64,000 nucleotides of DNA from Benincasa hispida (GCF_009727055.1 NC_052358.1:45361749-45425748); one strand, 5' to 3'. Positions 11,090-22,629 are shown, counted from the stretch's first letter. Notes: generated by a model not told the origin, from the sequence alone. Numbers and translations: made by a program.

Positions 11090-11880
11090 CTAAATTGATA
11101 GAAACCATGGCCCTCTGAGATTCTCAACCAAACCAAAAAAATGGGTGACCCCCCCAACTAGGGTTGTGGTAGTTGCCCAATGCTTCATCATACATAGCAT
11201 ATACGGCTGTTGATTCCATGGGCAGACGTCTACTGGATGTACCTCTTCCCATTGAGTGCAATCCATAATGGTTGTATGAGTCACTGCATTAACTTGCGCT
11301 GTTCCTTGGGAAAGAGTTCTCTGTTGATTAGCCACCATCTGGAAGAGCGATGTCATCGTGGTCATTTGCTCGACCAATGCGCTCATTGTGTCCATTGGCA
11401 CATCAGCCCTTTCTACTTTTCCTGGCTCCAGACATCTTATCTCAGGCCCAGTATCAATCCATTCGTCAGAATGTTGCGATATGCGATCCAATATGTTCTT
11501 TGCTTCCGTATATGACTTATTCATTAATCCTCCTACTGCGAAGGAGTCGGCAACTGCTTGCATTTATGGGTCCAGGCTATTGTAAAAGGTTTCCATCAAA
11601 ATACTATCAAGAATCCCAATATGCGGACAGTTCTTTACTAATTTCCGAAATCGCATCCAAGCGGTGCTTAGGGTTTCATAACCCTTTTGCTCGAAATTCA
11701 AAACCTCCCTCTGCCTCTTTGCGTTGACAGACGGAGGGAAGAATCTGTTCATGAACCTATACCCCAACTGCTCCCATCCATGAATTTCGCCTGACTCTAA
11801 TGTTTGAGCCCACCTCTTTGCTTCATCCCGCAATGTGTACAGGAATAGATACAGTTTAAGACGTTCTTAAGTTACACCAG
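11090..11880 (-). pseudogene. Athila-like gag (decayed)
   Basis: The segment at 11833-11564 encodes a retrotrans_gag domain (EAKRWAQTLESGEIHGWEQL, FMNRFFPPSVNAKRQREV, YETLSTAWMRFRKLVKNCPH). It continues after a stop at 11563 into MQAVADSFAVGGLMNKSYTE and a coiled segment (MSALVEQMTTMTSLFQMVAN). No zinc knuckle is evident in what remains. Gag would form the particle shell. Confidence 0.8.
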
Positions 11881-12365
11881 GCATGGAGAATGCGCTACAC
11901 ATGTCTGCAAAATTAGTCAAATGTGCGTGTGGGTCTTCTCCCTGTAATCCTCCGAATTATCCCACATTCTGAATCATTTGAAGCATAATAGGTTTTATTT
12001 CAAAGCTTGCATTCCCCTCAACTACTGGTCTTGAAATCCCTGGTGAAAAGTTGTAGAAATTTGGCGCTGTATATTCCCTCATAGGGATGTTCTGGTCAGC
12101 AGCAAGAAAAACAGAACTTACACTGGCAAATCTCCCCTCTGGTTTCCAGTAGGTGCCATATTCTCATCAGCCATATTTCTTCACCAATTAATTCGGCCCT
12201 GATGAACTCTGCGTGAAGAATACACTTGATCTCTGAGCCCACTTAGAGTTACCAGATCACCCCAACACTCCTAAATTGTCAGACTGCTCTCTGCGGTGAA
12301 CAGTCAGTATAAAGAGATCTGTCATGCACATAACATGAAAATATTCAATATTAACCGTTAACCGT

Positions 12366-12383
12366 TCTCCGACAACGGTGCCA
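12366..12383 (-). other. Primer binding site, tRNA-Asp type
   Basis: On the minus strand this reads TGGCACCGTTGTCGGAGA. It differs from the Asp-type site TGGCGCCGTTGCCGGGGA known from Athila/Calypso elements at three positions, all G-to-A or C-to-T changes. It lies 6 bp inside the LTR end. Confidence 0.8.
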
Positions 12384-12389
12384 TAAACT

Positions 12390-14180
12390 TGTAACGTGTT
12401 TGGATTGATGATATAAATTGCTCACAATGATGAGATACCATTTCTAATTATGCGTTAATTATGGATGTTCATATAGTATGCCATGCGTTGTCACAAGATT
12501 CTTTACGATGGAACCAAGTGTAATTCCACCGCAAGTTTTTCGATGTGATCCGAGGTCGAACACGGGGACTAGTTTAGGTTATTGTGTTACGTTCATGATA
12601 TATGCGACCAAGTTTTCAATATTTAAAAATGAGTTTGTATAAGTATATAAAATACAATAAAATAAAAGAAAGCAGTAAAGATGCGATAAAAACATAAAAT
12701 TACAGTAAACCTAAGCTAGATGATACAAGATACAGACTTCATGTACAAGATGTTGGGATTAAGGCTGGCTGTGAAAGTTATGCAAAGACATGGGATGCGG
12801 CGACAAGTCTTATGAACAGAATAGAAAGAGAAAGACAAATAATACAAACAACGCAAGTTCTTAATTGGATTGATGGTACAAATACTATTCCACTCTTCTC
12901 TTGTCGTACACCTCTTAGTGATCGGCCACACTCCCACATGTATGTGGTGAAATAAAGACTAACGTAATGAACGCAAGGTTGCTTCCATGTCTAGAAGTAC
13001 TACTCGCTTTAGTTAACGCATTCTTCTGACCTTCTCTCAATAGATCAGAATGACACCTTCACTTTCACTCTCACAGGTGAAGATGCCGTCTAGCATACTT
13101 TAGCTAAATATATTTTATATCTTTAATACAGATTAAGTTCTTAGTGATTCATATTGCTCATCAGGGGGTTAAGAGGCATCATGGAGAAAGTGATTGGTGG
13201 GTGAATGGAAATAGACAGAGAATGGTAAATGGAATTTATCAAAACATTTAATATTTCTACTAAGCGTTTGATACATGGTGTGAATGAAGAGATAAAGAAA
13301 ACATGGAATACACAATTAAAGAGAGATAGAACAGATACAAACAAGTGCCAATGTCTTGGCACAGATTTAATGGAGATCTGCTTGCATGATATGATGGATT
13401 TGATGGTAGGAAGAGCTTCCCTCTCAGGCTTGCTCTACCGATAGCAGGGATCTTTGCACAGAGCTTCTGATCGGGAGTTTGGTAGGTTGGATCTGAGATT
13501 CACCTCTCGACCTTATCTCGTCTTCTTCCCGGATTTCTTCTCTTAAGCACTTAGCTCAGCCTTTTCTCTACAATCTAGCAGCACTTAGCCCCATATCAAG
13601 TAGCATACCTTTTCTTTGAAATCAATGGGGTATTTATAGGTGAAGATTTTTTACTTCAGCCTTGTGGTCCCCACTCATGGTTATGGTAATTCCGAAGATG
13701 GAGGGATATTATTCCTACTGTTATGCAATCAGATCGTCAATTCTGCACAACCGTTAGTTGTACATGTGTCTCAATCCTCCACTCTTGCGTTGCTCAGTTG
13801 CATCTTTCGATCATAGGTTCGCATGCGGTGTTTGTTTTTATTACCGCATGCGGTTGAAGCACAACTCTCGGATCAACTGTCGCATTGCCCCGACATTGCT
13901 GTAATCGTCTTTTCATTGTTGATTGACGAGCGCAATATGAAAGAGATGTGTTGATTAGTCTCTCGTGAGCCTTGAGCACAAGCAGTGACTTGGTCTCCTG
14001 CAAAACAGAGTAAAGTTCAGTTTGTCTTCCATCTTTTTGGTGTTAGTGGGTGTAATCACAAACATTTATAACTATTGCAATACTAGACTAATTTTCATAC
14101 AATTCGCGCATAATTACTAACTTTCGGCCGCAATATCTAGATAAGGTGACATAAATAACTTGTATTTCTACAAGTTATTA
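12390..14180 (-). repeat. 5' LTR of the minus Athila-like element
   Basis: This is about 1.79 kb. On the minus strand it starts TAATAACTTG (TG decayed to TA) at 14180 and ends CACGTTACA at 12390, six bases before the primer site. A TATA box lies at 13631-13638. It is the only near-complete Athila-like LTR in the window and was the reference used to interpret the plus copy. Confidence 0.75.
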
Positions 14181-15169
14181 GAGGCTCGGTTTGTTCTTGG
14201 TATTCAGATCTTTTGGATTCAAAAGAACAAAGTGTTAGTGTTGTCTTAAGCATCGTATATTGACAAGATGTTGATCAAGTACTCGATACAGAACTCCAAA
14301 AGGGGCTTGCTGCCTTTTCGGCATGGAGTTACATTGTCTAAGCAACAGTGTCCTAAGACACCTCAAGAGGTTGAGGAGATGAGACGGGTCCCCTATGCAT
14401 CTTTCGTTGGTAGTTTGATGTATGCGATGTTGTGTACTAGACCTGACATTTGCTACGCTGTGGGGATAGTCAGTAGATATCAGTCTAATCCAAGACAGGA
14501 TCACTGAACTGTTGTTAAGAACATCCTCAAGTATCTTTGGAGAATGAGGGACTACATGCTCGTGTATGGATCTAAGGATTTGATCCTTACTGGATACACA
14601 GACTCTGACCTTCAGACTGATAAGGATTCTCGGAAATCCACTTTAGGCTCAATGTTCACTCTTAACTGAAAGGCTGTAGTATGGCGAAGCACTAAGTAGG
14701 GGTGCATTGCTAACTCCATGATGAAGGTCGAGTATGTAGCGACTTGTGAAGCTACTAAGGAGACCGTTTGGCTCAGAAGTTCTTGACTGATCTGGAAGTT
14801 GTTTCAGATATGTCTAGGCTCAACACTCTTTATTGTGATAATAGTGGTGCTGTGGCGAACTCCAAGGAGCCCAGGAGTCACAAGCGCGACAAACATATAG
14901 AGTGGAAGTAACATCTCATCTGCGAGATTTTGCATCAAGGGGATGTGATAGTCACAAAGATTGATTCGGAGCACAACGTTGCTGATCCATTTATGAAGGC
15001 TCTCATGGCTATAGTTTTTTAGGGTCACCTTCAGAGCATGAGTCTATGGGATCGTCCGCGGCTGGACTAGGTCAAGTGAGAGATTTTGTACTGGGCTTTA
15101 TTGCCCTAGTTTATTATTTTGTACTTTTTTTATCTTGTACACTCACTCGCTTTAGGACAAGTGGGAGAT
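14181..15169 (+). pseudogene. Copia RT C-terminus and RNase H remnant
   Basis: The translation runs ASYIDKMLIKYSIQNSKRG, RRVPYASFVGSLMYAMLCTR, PDICYAVGIVSRYQSNPR, then the RNase H signatures TGYTDSDLQTDKDSRKS, VEYVATCEATKE and TLYCDNSGAVANSKEPRSHK, and ends SEHNVADPFMKAL. At least five in-frame stops make it non-functional. The polypurine tract GTGGGAGAT (15161-15169) and the LTR follow directly, as expected for the 3' end of a Copia element. The 5' part is cut off at the Athila LTR boundary (14180). Confidence 0.85.
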
Positions 15170-15279
15170 TGTTGAGGTTGATACCCTAAATCTCGTAGGG
15201 TTCTATAATTTATAAACACCTATACGAACAAACACTTGTGATGTAATAATATGAGATTTTTTTCTTCACTGTTATCTAT

Positions 15280-15317
15280 CTGTCTCTTATACACATCTAG
15301 ATGTGTATAAGAGACAG
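15280..15317. other. Nextera mate-pair junction adapter (sequencing artefact), copy 1
   Basis: CTGTCTCTTATACACATCT is followed directly by AGATGTGTATAAGAGACAG: two 19-bp Tn5 mosaic ends back to back, a perfect 38-bp palindrome. This is the known circularisation junction of Nextera mate-pair libraries and is not plant DNA. Confidence 0.96.
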
Positions 15318-15320
15318 ACA

Positions 15321-15556
15321 GATTGTTCCCTTAAGGGCTGATTCCGGGGCTTGAATGATGTGGTGCCACACACTTTCTCATGGCCCAAGAGGTGTTCACT
15401 CATAGTAGGACTATGGCTGTCTCTTATACACATCTAGATGTGTATAAGAGACAGGTAATAGATTGTTCCCTTAAGGGCTGATTCCGGGGCTTGAATGATG
15501 TGGTGCCACACACTTTTTCATGGCCCGAGAGGTGTTCACTCATAGTAGGACTATGA
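15321..15556 (+). repeat. ~96-bp LTR segment duplicated around an adapter
   Basis: 15321-15416 and 15461-15556 align at a constant offset of 140 bp, from GATTGTTCCCTTAAGGGCTG to GTAGGACTATG. I see two differences (CTTTCTCATGG vs CTTTTTCATGG and CCCAAGAGG vs CCCGAGAGG). The copies therefore probably come from two different LTRs joined by the artefact. Confidence 0.85.
15417..15454. other. Nextera mate-pair junction adapter (sequencing artefact), copy 2
   Basis: This is identical to the 38-bp palindrome at 15280-15317 (two 19-bp Tn5 mosaic ends back to back). It breaks the Copia LTR at the end of the first duplicated segment. Confidence 0.96.
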
Positions 15557-16254
15557 TGTATTGTTTATTAGAGGAATCAGTAGTACTTAAGAAGTTAGAT
15601 GTAACTGCAAGGGAAGAATAGTAAATTGGCCCAGCTGTACTTATGAGCGATCTATGAAGGGCTATCGTATTATTGATTGGTTATATCCAATGGACACATA
15701 AATATATCTGTAGTGAGAAGAGTGCAACTGTCGGTCTTTAGTGGAGTGCTCGAAAGTTAATGGAACGTGGATTTCGTGATTAAAGAGTTTAATCAATTAT
15801 TCACGTACCATTGAAGTTTCAAGCTACAGGTTCATAAGGTTCCCTTGGTAGCTCAATGGATTCAAGTTGAGAATCAATTTTTGAGTTAGTTTGAAGTGTT
15901 CAAATTAACAAGAAGGAGTTTGATTGTATATTATATAATTAAATTAGTTTAATTATATGTGATATAATTGATATGATGTATGGGATATATTAATTGGAGG
16001 AATTGATATAAATATGATTTATATTAAATAAAGGAGAAAAGAACTATGGTTTAAATATTGCATATATGATGTGATATTAAAACGATAGGTTATAAATATA
16101 ATATGATAGTTAGTTATTATATTTATTTATAATTAAACAATTAGATGATAATTGTGGTTGGTTATTTTCTCCATTAACCGTGAAAGTGGGAGGTTATGTT
16201 CATTTTTCATAACTAAAGGATCAAATGAAAAGAGTTTTCATTTTGTCAAGAGAT

Positions 16255-16480
16255 CTCTTTATTAGTTGCATTACTAATCGTTTAGCTCACGAGAGACTAC
16301 ACGATAGCCTTCAAGCGAGAGACTAAACGATCATGTAAAGCGACTTTTACTGAAAGATTGTGTAAAGTGATGTACTAAACGATCACGTGCTAAGCGAGAT
16401 TTACTAAACGATAGTGTAAACAATTCAACGTGTTTTACTAAACGATCGTGTACTTTCGAGATTTACTAAACGATCAAGAA
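16255..16480 (+). repeat. Degenerate array of ACTAAACGATC words in the Copia LTR
   Basis: ACTAAACGAT recurs at irregular short spacing five times or more between 16255 and 16480, with variants such as TCGTTTAG and CTAAGCGAGA. Related words fill 1370-1600 and recur near 2965. It is non-coding and lies inside the LTR. Confidence 0.65.
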
Positions 16481-16905
16481 TCTCAGTCTATGCGATAGAC
16501 AGAACCTTCTCCCACTTGCTTGATCGTGTAGTACAATCGTTTCCTTCCTCCAGCCCTCTACCAAATTCACACAGAGCTCACACCTCTTGAATTCTCACTC
16601 CGAGAATACCAAGGTTCCCGAATGGTAGTATCGGAGGGTGCTTGTTTGTGGAGAAGATTGCTCGTGATTACTAGACGATTGGGTAGGCGATCTGAACGAG
16701 AGTAAGAGGTTGATGTCCAATTCTTCACGAGAGCGATAGATTCACAAAAGAAGAGTTCTTCAAAGATATGTCTCTCATTCATTTTGTTTTAATTACAAAA
16801 GCATGTTGTAATTTGTTCTAAGATGCATAACTGTTTTGTATGTTTGTGAATGCCTTTAATTCTTTCACAATGGGCTTGGAAAGGTCTTGCTTCCACTCAC
16901 TAGTT

Positions 16906-18745
16906 CTCTTGAATAAGAGTTCCTTCATCAGAAACCCTTACCTTTGAAGAACTCTTTCTTTAAGAAATCCCTCGTACATGCCACGAGCAGAACTCCTTCC
17001 TCGCGGATCTCCTTCTTCACGCATGGACACTACCACTCGAGAACCCTCTGTATTCTCTTGGGATAAAGGATTCAAGCAAGAGTAATGGGCTTTGCTTGAA
17101 TCCTTGGAAGAAGAAGAAGATAGAGAGAAGGAGAAAGAAGAGAAGAACTTTTTTTCTTAGTGAGTTTTTCCTTAGAGAGAACACTTCTTCTCTGAGAGAA
17201 ATAAGGAAGTAGAATACTCTGCAACCAACTTGAATCCCACGTATATCTTGAGAGAATGGAGGGAGGGAGTTATAACTCCTTCCCTTTTCATTAATTTCAA
17301 ATAAATTAACAAAATATAATATATATTAACTACTTTATTATATATATACACTATATGTTATATCAAATATGACATATAGCCTATAGTTTTATATTGCATC
17401 AAATACAACATAAACTATAGATTTTATTCTCTCTCAAATATACATGGCATTTAATATAAATCATATTTATATTAAATCCACTTATATGAATCTCATTCAT
17501 ATAAATTATATTTGGATCATATCCAAATATTTAATTCCTCTCAATATAAATCATATTTATATTTAAATTTAATTACATGTCTCATTCATATAATTAGTAT
17601 TGAAATCATATTCAAATTCCTCTCATTTATAATGTATCAAATACATTAGAATTAATTATATCATATATAATTAGTTTTCTCAATTAATTTGAACACTTTA
17701 AATTAATCCAAAGATTAAATCCCTATTGAATTACAGTATGAACCTTATGAACCTGTAGATTGAAGCTCCAACGATACTCGGATAATTAATTAAACTGTTT
17801 AATTAAATTACCCAACATTTGTTAACTGCCGGTTACTCCACTAAAGACCAACAGCTGCACTCTTCGCACTATAGATAAATTGTTGTGTCCATTGGATATA
17901 ACCAATCAACAGTGTGATGACCTTTCACAAATTGCTTGTAAGTACAGTTGGACCAAAGTACCGTTTTGTCCCTGTAATTACATTTAACTCCTTAAGTACC
18001 ACTGATTCCTCTAATGAACAATAAGTCAGAGTCCCACTATGACTAAGCCCCTCTCGGGCCAGGAGAGGGTGTGGCCACTATATTCAAGACTCGGAATCAG
18101 CCCTTAAGAGAGCAATTTATCTAATTGCACCTGCATCAGGGAAGGAGTGAATTCCGTCCTATGTAGCTGTGTTCCCAGCTCTTAGTCAGACTAATCCCCA
18201 AAATGGTTGTGTTGGAAATCTGGCAACTCACACCCATACAAATCAAAGGGTCGTCTTCATGAGCAAAAGTTCACAACTCACTCAGGATTCAGGTCATGTC
18301 ACCTATGGTCATCCTAGTGAAATGTAAGTCTCTATTATTAACGGTGTTATATAAAGAGACTAATCATTTCATGGTCTGGTCTTACACAAACTCTTTGTAT
18401 AGGATATCCCCACTCACATGTCTCCACATGAATGATCAGGATTAGATCATTTCTAGCACTTTACAATACTTGTAACACCTACAAAGTGGGTCGTATTCAT
18501 AGTGTCACCAGGATAAGGTACCCAGCCTTATCCATCTACTACAGATTGTTTAGGTTATTATTTAAACAAGATCCACTTGTATGTCACTACATACTTGTTT
18601 AAATTTCATGAAATAACCTTGGATATTAGTTTATTGGATTTAGTATATGCTTATAAAATAACACTTATTTTATTAACAATAATATGTTTATACAAAGTTT
18701 ACAAACTATGAGATTACGAGAAGATTTAGGACATCATTCCCAACA
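16906..18745 (-). repeat. Copia LTR, minus orientation
   Basis: On the minus strand it starts TGTTGGGAATGATGTCC at 18745. It shares its first part with the plus LTRs at 15170 and 44787 (words such as GTAGATGGATAAGGCTGGGT and CATGTGGAGACATG). The plus LTR ends where this one begins, giving a tail-to-tail inverted pair of about 3.5 kb in total. No internal coding region of this family lies on either side. Confidence 0.7.
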
Positions 18746-19425
18746 CAAAGACACGCATGCGATTCTAATTTTGTATATTCATGTGGATGGAGAAGAACAA
18801 AATATGCACAACCAAAGACCTTGAGATTAGAGTAATCAAAAGGAGTACTATATAAACGTTCAAACGGAGAAACATTGTGAAGGATAAATGAAGGAAGACG
18901 ATGGATTGTGTAAATAGAAGTAAGGGTGACCTCTCCCCAAAATTTTGCACGACAAGAAGCAGATAGAATATGAGCCCAAATAGAATCCAGAATGTGGCGA
19001 TGTTTACGTTTCGCTCGCCCATTCTGTTGAAAGGTACAGGGACAAGAGCGCTGAACAAGAGTGCCTTGCTGGGTGAGAAAAGAAAGAAAACTGGAGTCCT
19101 TATACTTCAAGGTGTTATCTGTATGAAGAGCTTTGATTGGACGAGAGAACTGAGTGTAAACCATATTAGCAAAATCAATATATATTTGAGACAAGGCAAA
19201 CCAATGTTTAAGAAAATATATCTAGGTAAATCGAGAGTAATCATCAATAGATATAACAAAATAGTGATATCTAGTGACAGTAGAAGTAAGAGCAGGACCC
19301 CAAATGTCAGAGTGAATTAAGTCAAAAAATTGATCACATATAAAACTAGAATGGGACGTAAATCCACCATTTTTCAACTTGGATTTACGTCTAGCTCTCA
19401 TGTCATGTCACTTTTTACATGTTAG
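18746..19425 (-). pseudogene. Copia GAG-pre-integrase and integrase remnant
   Basis: On the minus strand this reads RRKSKLKNGGFTSHSSF, FDLIHSDIWGPALT, YHYFVISIDDYSRFT, ALHTDNTLKYKD, GTLVQRSCPCTFQQNGRAKR, AKFWGEVTLTSIYTIHRLPS and LKVFGCAYFVLLHPHEYTKL. This is a clear Copia integrase core with decayed residues. Its orientation is opposite to the RT fragment that starts at about 19430, although both look like the same Copia group. Confidence 0.85.
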
Positions 19426-19429
19426 ACGA

Positions 19430-20400
19430 ATCATATTGTTGTTCTTCATCTTCTGTATGTTGATGATATGATTATTGTTGGGGATGATCCTCGGGCCATT
19501 TTTTATCTGCAACACTACCTTCGTGAGCACTTTGAGATGAAAATTTGGGGTCCATAGTTATTTTCTTGGTCTTGAAGTATCAATGAGCTTTGCTAGTTAC
19601 TCATTGTCTCAAGAAAAATATGTTTCGGATTTATTGGTGTGCTCTGGGATTACTGACTCTGCTACAGCCTCAACACCACTCAACCCTAATGTTCTCCTGA
19701 CTCTGTTTGATGACATTTCCCTCAAAGATGTCAGTCTCTACTGTCAACTTGTTGGTAGTCTTATTTATCTAACAATAACTCATCCTGACATTGAATATGT
19801 TGTTCACATTATAAGTCAGTTCATGGTTGCCACTCAAACCATTCATTTTACTGTTGTTCTTCGTATTCTTCGTCATGCCAAGGAGGCTTTGAGACATGGT
19901 CTTCCGTTCTCATCGTAGTCATCCCTAGTCTTATTTGGCTACACTGATGCTGATTAGGTTGTGATTCTACTGACTGGCGTTCTACCTCAGGTAACTGTTT
20001 CTATCTCGGTGACTCTCTTATTTCTTAGCGGAGTAAGAAACAGAGTGTTATCTCTCGTTCTAGTACAGAGTCTGAATATCGCGCCCTGGCTGATGCTACG
20101 TTGGAGTTATTATGGCTCCATTGGTTTCTTGCTGATACGAGAGTTCCTCAACTGGCTTCCACTATCCTTCACTGTTACAATCGTAGTGTCATCCAAATTG
20201 CTCACAATGATGTTTTTCATGAGCGTACCAAGCTTATCGAGAATGACTGTTATTTTGTTCGACATCACCTTTAGAGTAAAACTCTTCTTTTATGAGCTGT
20301 TTTTACTATCGAGCAACCTACCAATATTTTTACTAAAGCTTTGTCCCCCAGACGCTTCCTCCCACTGCTTAACAAACTCGAGTTGATTCCTACTTTACCA
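19430..20400 (+). pseudogene. Copia RT and RNase H remnant
   Basis: The catalytic box is intact (LLYVDDMIIVGDDPRAI), followed by LREHFEMKIWG, SYFLGLEVSMSF, YSLSQEKYVSDLL, LYCQLVGSLIYLTITHPDIE, LGDSLISWRSKKQSV, SRSSTESEYRALADA and HNDVFHERTKLIENDCYFV. Stops and frame changes occur at about 19557, 19916, 19954 and 20274. It ends with a purine tract (TTTGAGGGAGGG) and an LTR start, so its 3' end is in place while the integrase next to it is inverted. Confidence 0.88.
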
Positions 20401-20404
20401 CCTT

Positions 20405-20600
20405 GAGTTTGAGGGAGGGTAGTAATGTATATACTTAGTCCATGTAGTTAGAGAGTTTTTAGGATTGGAAGAGTCTTTCTAAGGTCTATTTTTAGTCCCT
20501 TGATACTGTATTTATACCTCACACATTTTCTCTGTGAAATACATCTTGGAGAAATAGATTGTTCACAAGTATTAAACTCAACTTTTGTATACCAATCTAG
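20405..20600 (+). repeat. Start of the 3' LTR of the 19.4-kb Copia element
   Basis: TTTGAGGGAGGG (20408-20419) is a polypurine tract directly followed by TAGTAATGTATATACTTAG, the probable LTR start. A TATTTATACC motif lies near 20510. The LTR fades into unique AT-rich DNA at about 20600. Confidence 0.55.
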
Positions 20601-22629
20601 GTGATCAATCTATACTAATAATGAAATAAACTCAATAAAAGCATACCATGACATGGGAATGAGCAAAGTTACTTTTTGTGCATGAAGGACTTATTCTCTA
20701 ATCCATAGGGTATTTACATACTTAAATTCTAAAGAGGGAGTTTGGCTAATAATGAAATAAGAGAAAGTAATAAATACAAAGAAAAACATATTAAAGAAAT
20801 GCAACAAGGAGACAAGAATATCAATGAAGAACATGTATTATTTAACGGTAACTAAAGTACAAACTAGAAATCAAAGGAAAGTTATGGATTAAAGAAAATC
20901 GTAAGATAGATGGAGAAAATGCAAGAATACTTGAAATACAACTTGAATTATAATCTAGTCTAAATTGAGAAGAAACTCATAGCGATCTTTTCTCGATCAA
21001 CCCAACTTAATCTTATCAAGCGGTGTTGGGTCTAAACACCCTAAATCTATCCAAAAAAAAAAAAGTGGATTGAATAAGATGACAACAAAAATAACTTTTG
21101 GTAAAAAGTGTGAAAAAATAAAATAAGAAAAACTTCAACGTGAATGGAGAAGAAAAGGACCTCATGCCCTATTTATTGCCACCAAGCTAGGCTTTCTTCA
21201 AGATCTTTTTGGAACTTAAAATCATAGAAAATTAGGCTGAATCTATTGCACCAATATCCTACCCAAAAAAAAAAAAACATGGAAATTATAAGGAAAAAAT
21301 CCAAAAATTATGGATCAAGGATATTTGACATGCACATACATATTTCTAATTTCACAAGATTCTTTCTCAATTTAAACTAAGAATATGCCAAAACAATCCA
21401 ATAACTTAGGTGTTTAGAGTTAAATAGTGTCATAAATGAGACTTATCCGTTTGTTTGCCTCTAAATGTTAAAAGGTACTTTAAATGTTCTTAAAATTTCA
21501 AGTTTGTGTCATTTGATCTTGAACTTTAAAAAATGTAATGTTTTTTTAGATACCTAATAGACAATAATTAAAAATTGAGTGTCCTATAAAAAGATCAATT
21601 TCAAATGATAAAAATTGAACCATCAAATAAATTTTTATCATTTTGGAGTCCAATTTCTACAAGTATTGTAAGTTTGAAAGTCAAATTTTAACACTTATAT
21701 AAATTTGAAAGCTCAATTTTTTAAATTAAAAGTTTCGGAGTGTAATTATAACTACCATTATATACTTTAGGGGTGGTTTTTTGCAATTTTACCTCTAAAA
21801 AAAAATAGTCATTATGCCAGAAAAAATTATTGATTTTGTTTCTTAGTCTTCGTCTTCCTCTCTTTTGAAAAAGATTTGAGATTGTTGAATTTTGGCAAAA
21901 TATTAGAAGAGTAATTGTCCTACATCGAAAAAGTTAAAAAAAAAAAGATGATAGACTTCAAGCAAAATATGAAAAGAACCTATGACTTGATTTCAAATCA
22001 TCCTAATTAGAAACACGTAAGCTTTGGTGTGCTAACTTTAGTTAAATTTCATTTTGTATTCTCTTGTTAAGAGTGGAAAAAATAATGTGAGTGGTACAAA
22101 AACCTTGAAGAAGTGCTTTTGTAATTATTTTTTACATGGTTGATTTTTCTTTTTGGTAGCATGTGATTTTTCTCATGTTTAAAGTTTTTCACGTAATTTT
22201 CTCGAATATTTTTTTTATTTATCCATGTATAAGTAATGAGGTTTTTTTTTCACATGGATTTAGTCGCTCGATGTTTTCTCTTTTATTCACGGTATAAGAG
22301 TTTGTAATTTTTTTGTTCATGCTCTTATACAGAAGGCTTCTAATTCCATTTCTTGTTGCGTCTCTTTATCTTTCTCTATTTTGAAAGAGAATGTTATTTT
22401 TTGGAATAATTATTTCCCTTCATGGTTGTCCACGAATATTGTGATTTAGTTATGTGATTTATAATTTTTTTTTTTAAAAAAATTGCTGTTTGAAAGTATA
22501 TGATATTAATTACATTGTATATTGATTTGTTATGGCGTTAAAGAAAATATAATTTACTTTACTAGATATATACATGAAATAGCATAATAAAAGAAAGTTG
22601 ATTTATATAACAAAAAGACGGTGATAACT

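Larger units (their letters stand above)
6790..14180 (-). mobile_element. Athila-like Ty3/Gypsy retrotransposon, minus copy, 3'-truncated
   Basis: On the minus strand the order is 5' LTR (14180 to 12390), primer site (12383 to 12366), leader, gag, protease, RT, RNase H and integrase, ending at 6790. That gag-pol order, with integrase last, is the Ty3/Gypsy arrangement. The tRNA-Asp-type primer site, the DLGAS protease and the 3' purine tract found in sister copies point to the Athila clade. All protein domains are broken by stops or frameshifts. The 3' UTR and 3' LTR are absent, and pol runs straight into an opposite-orientation LTR of the same family. Confidence 0.8.
15170..16905 (+). repeat. 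Copia 3' LTR, plus orientation, misassembled
   Basis: The LTR starts TGTTGAGGTTGATACCC immediately after the purine tract and ends near 16905. Compared with the LTR at 44787, the segment of several hundred bases that should follow ATGAGATTTTT (15252-15262) is missing. In its place stand two synthetic adapter copies with duplicated LTR sequence. The true LTR length here cannot be read from this assembly. Confidence 0.7.

Noticed and set aside
15280..15454. Two perfect 38-bp palindromes that look like ends of a small transposon
   Set aside because: The halves are exactly the 19-bp Tn5 mosaic end used in Nextera libraries; a synthetic origin explains them fully.
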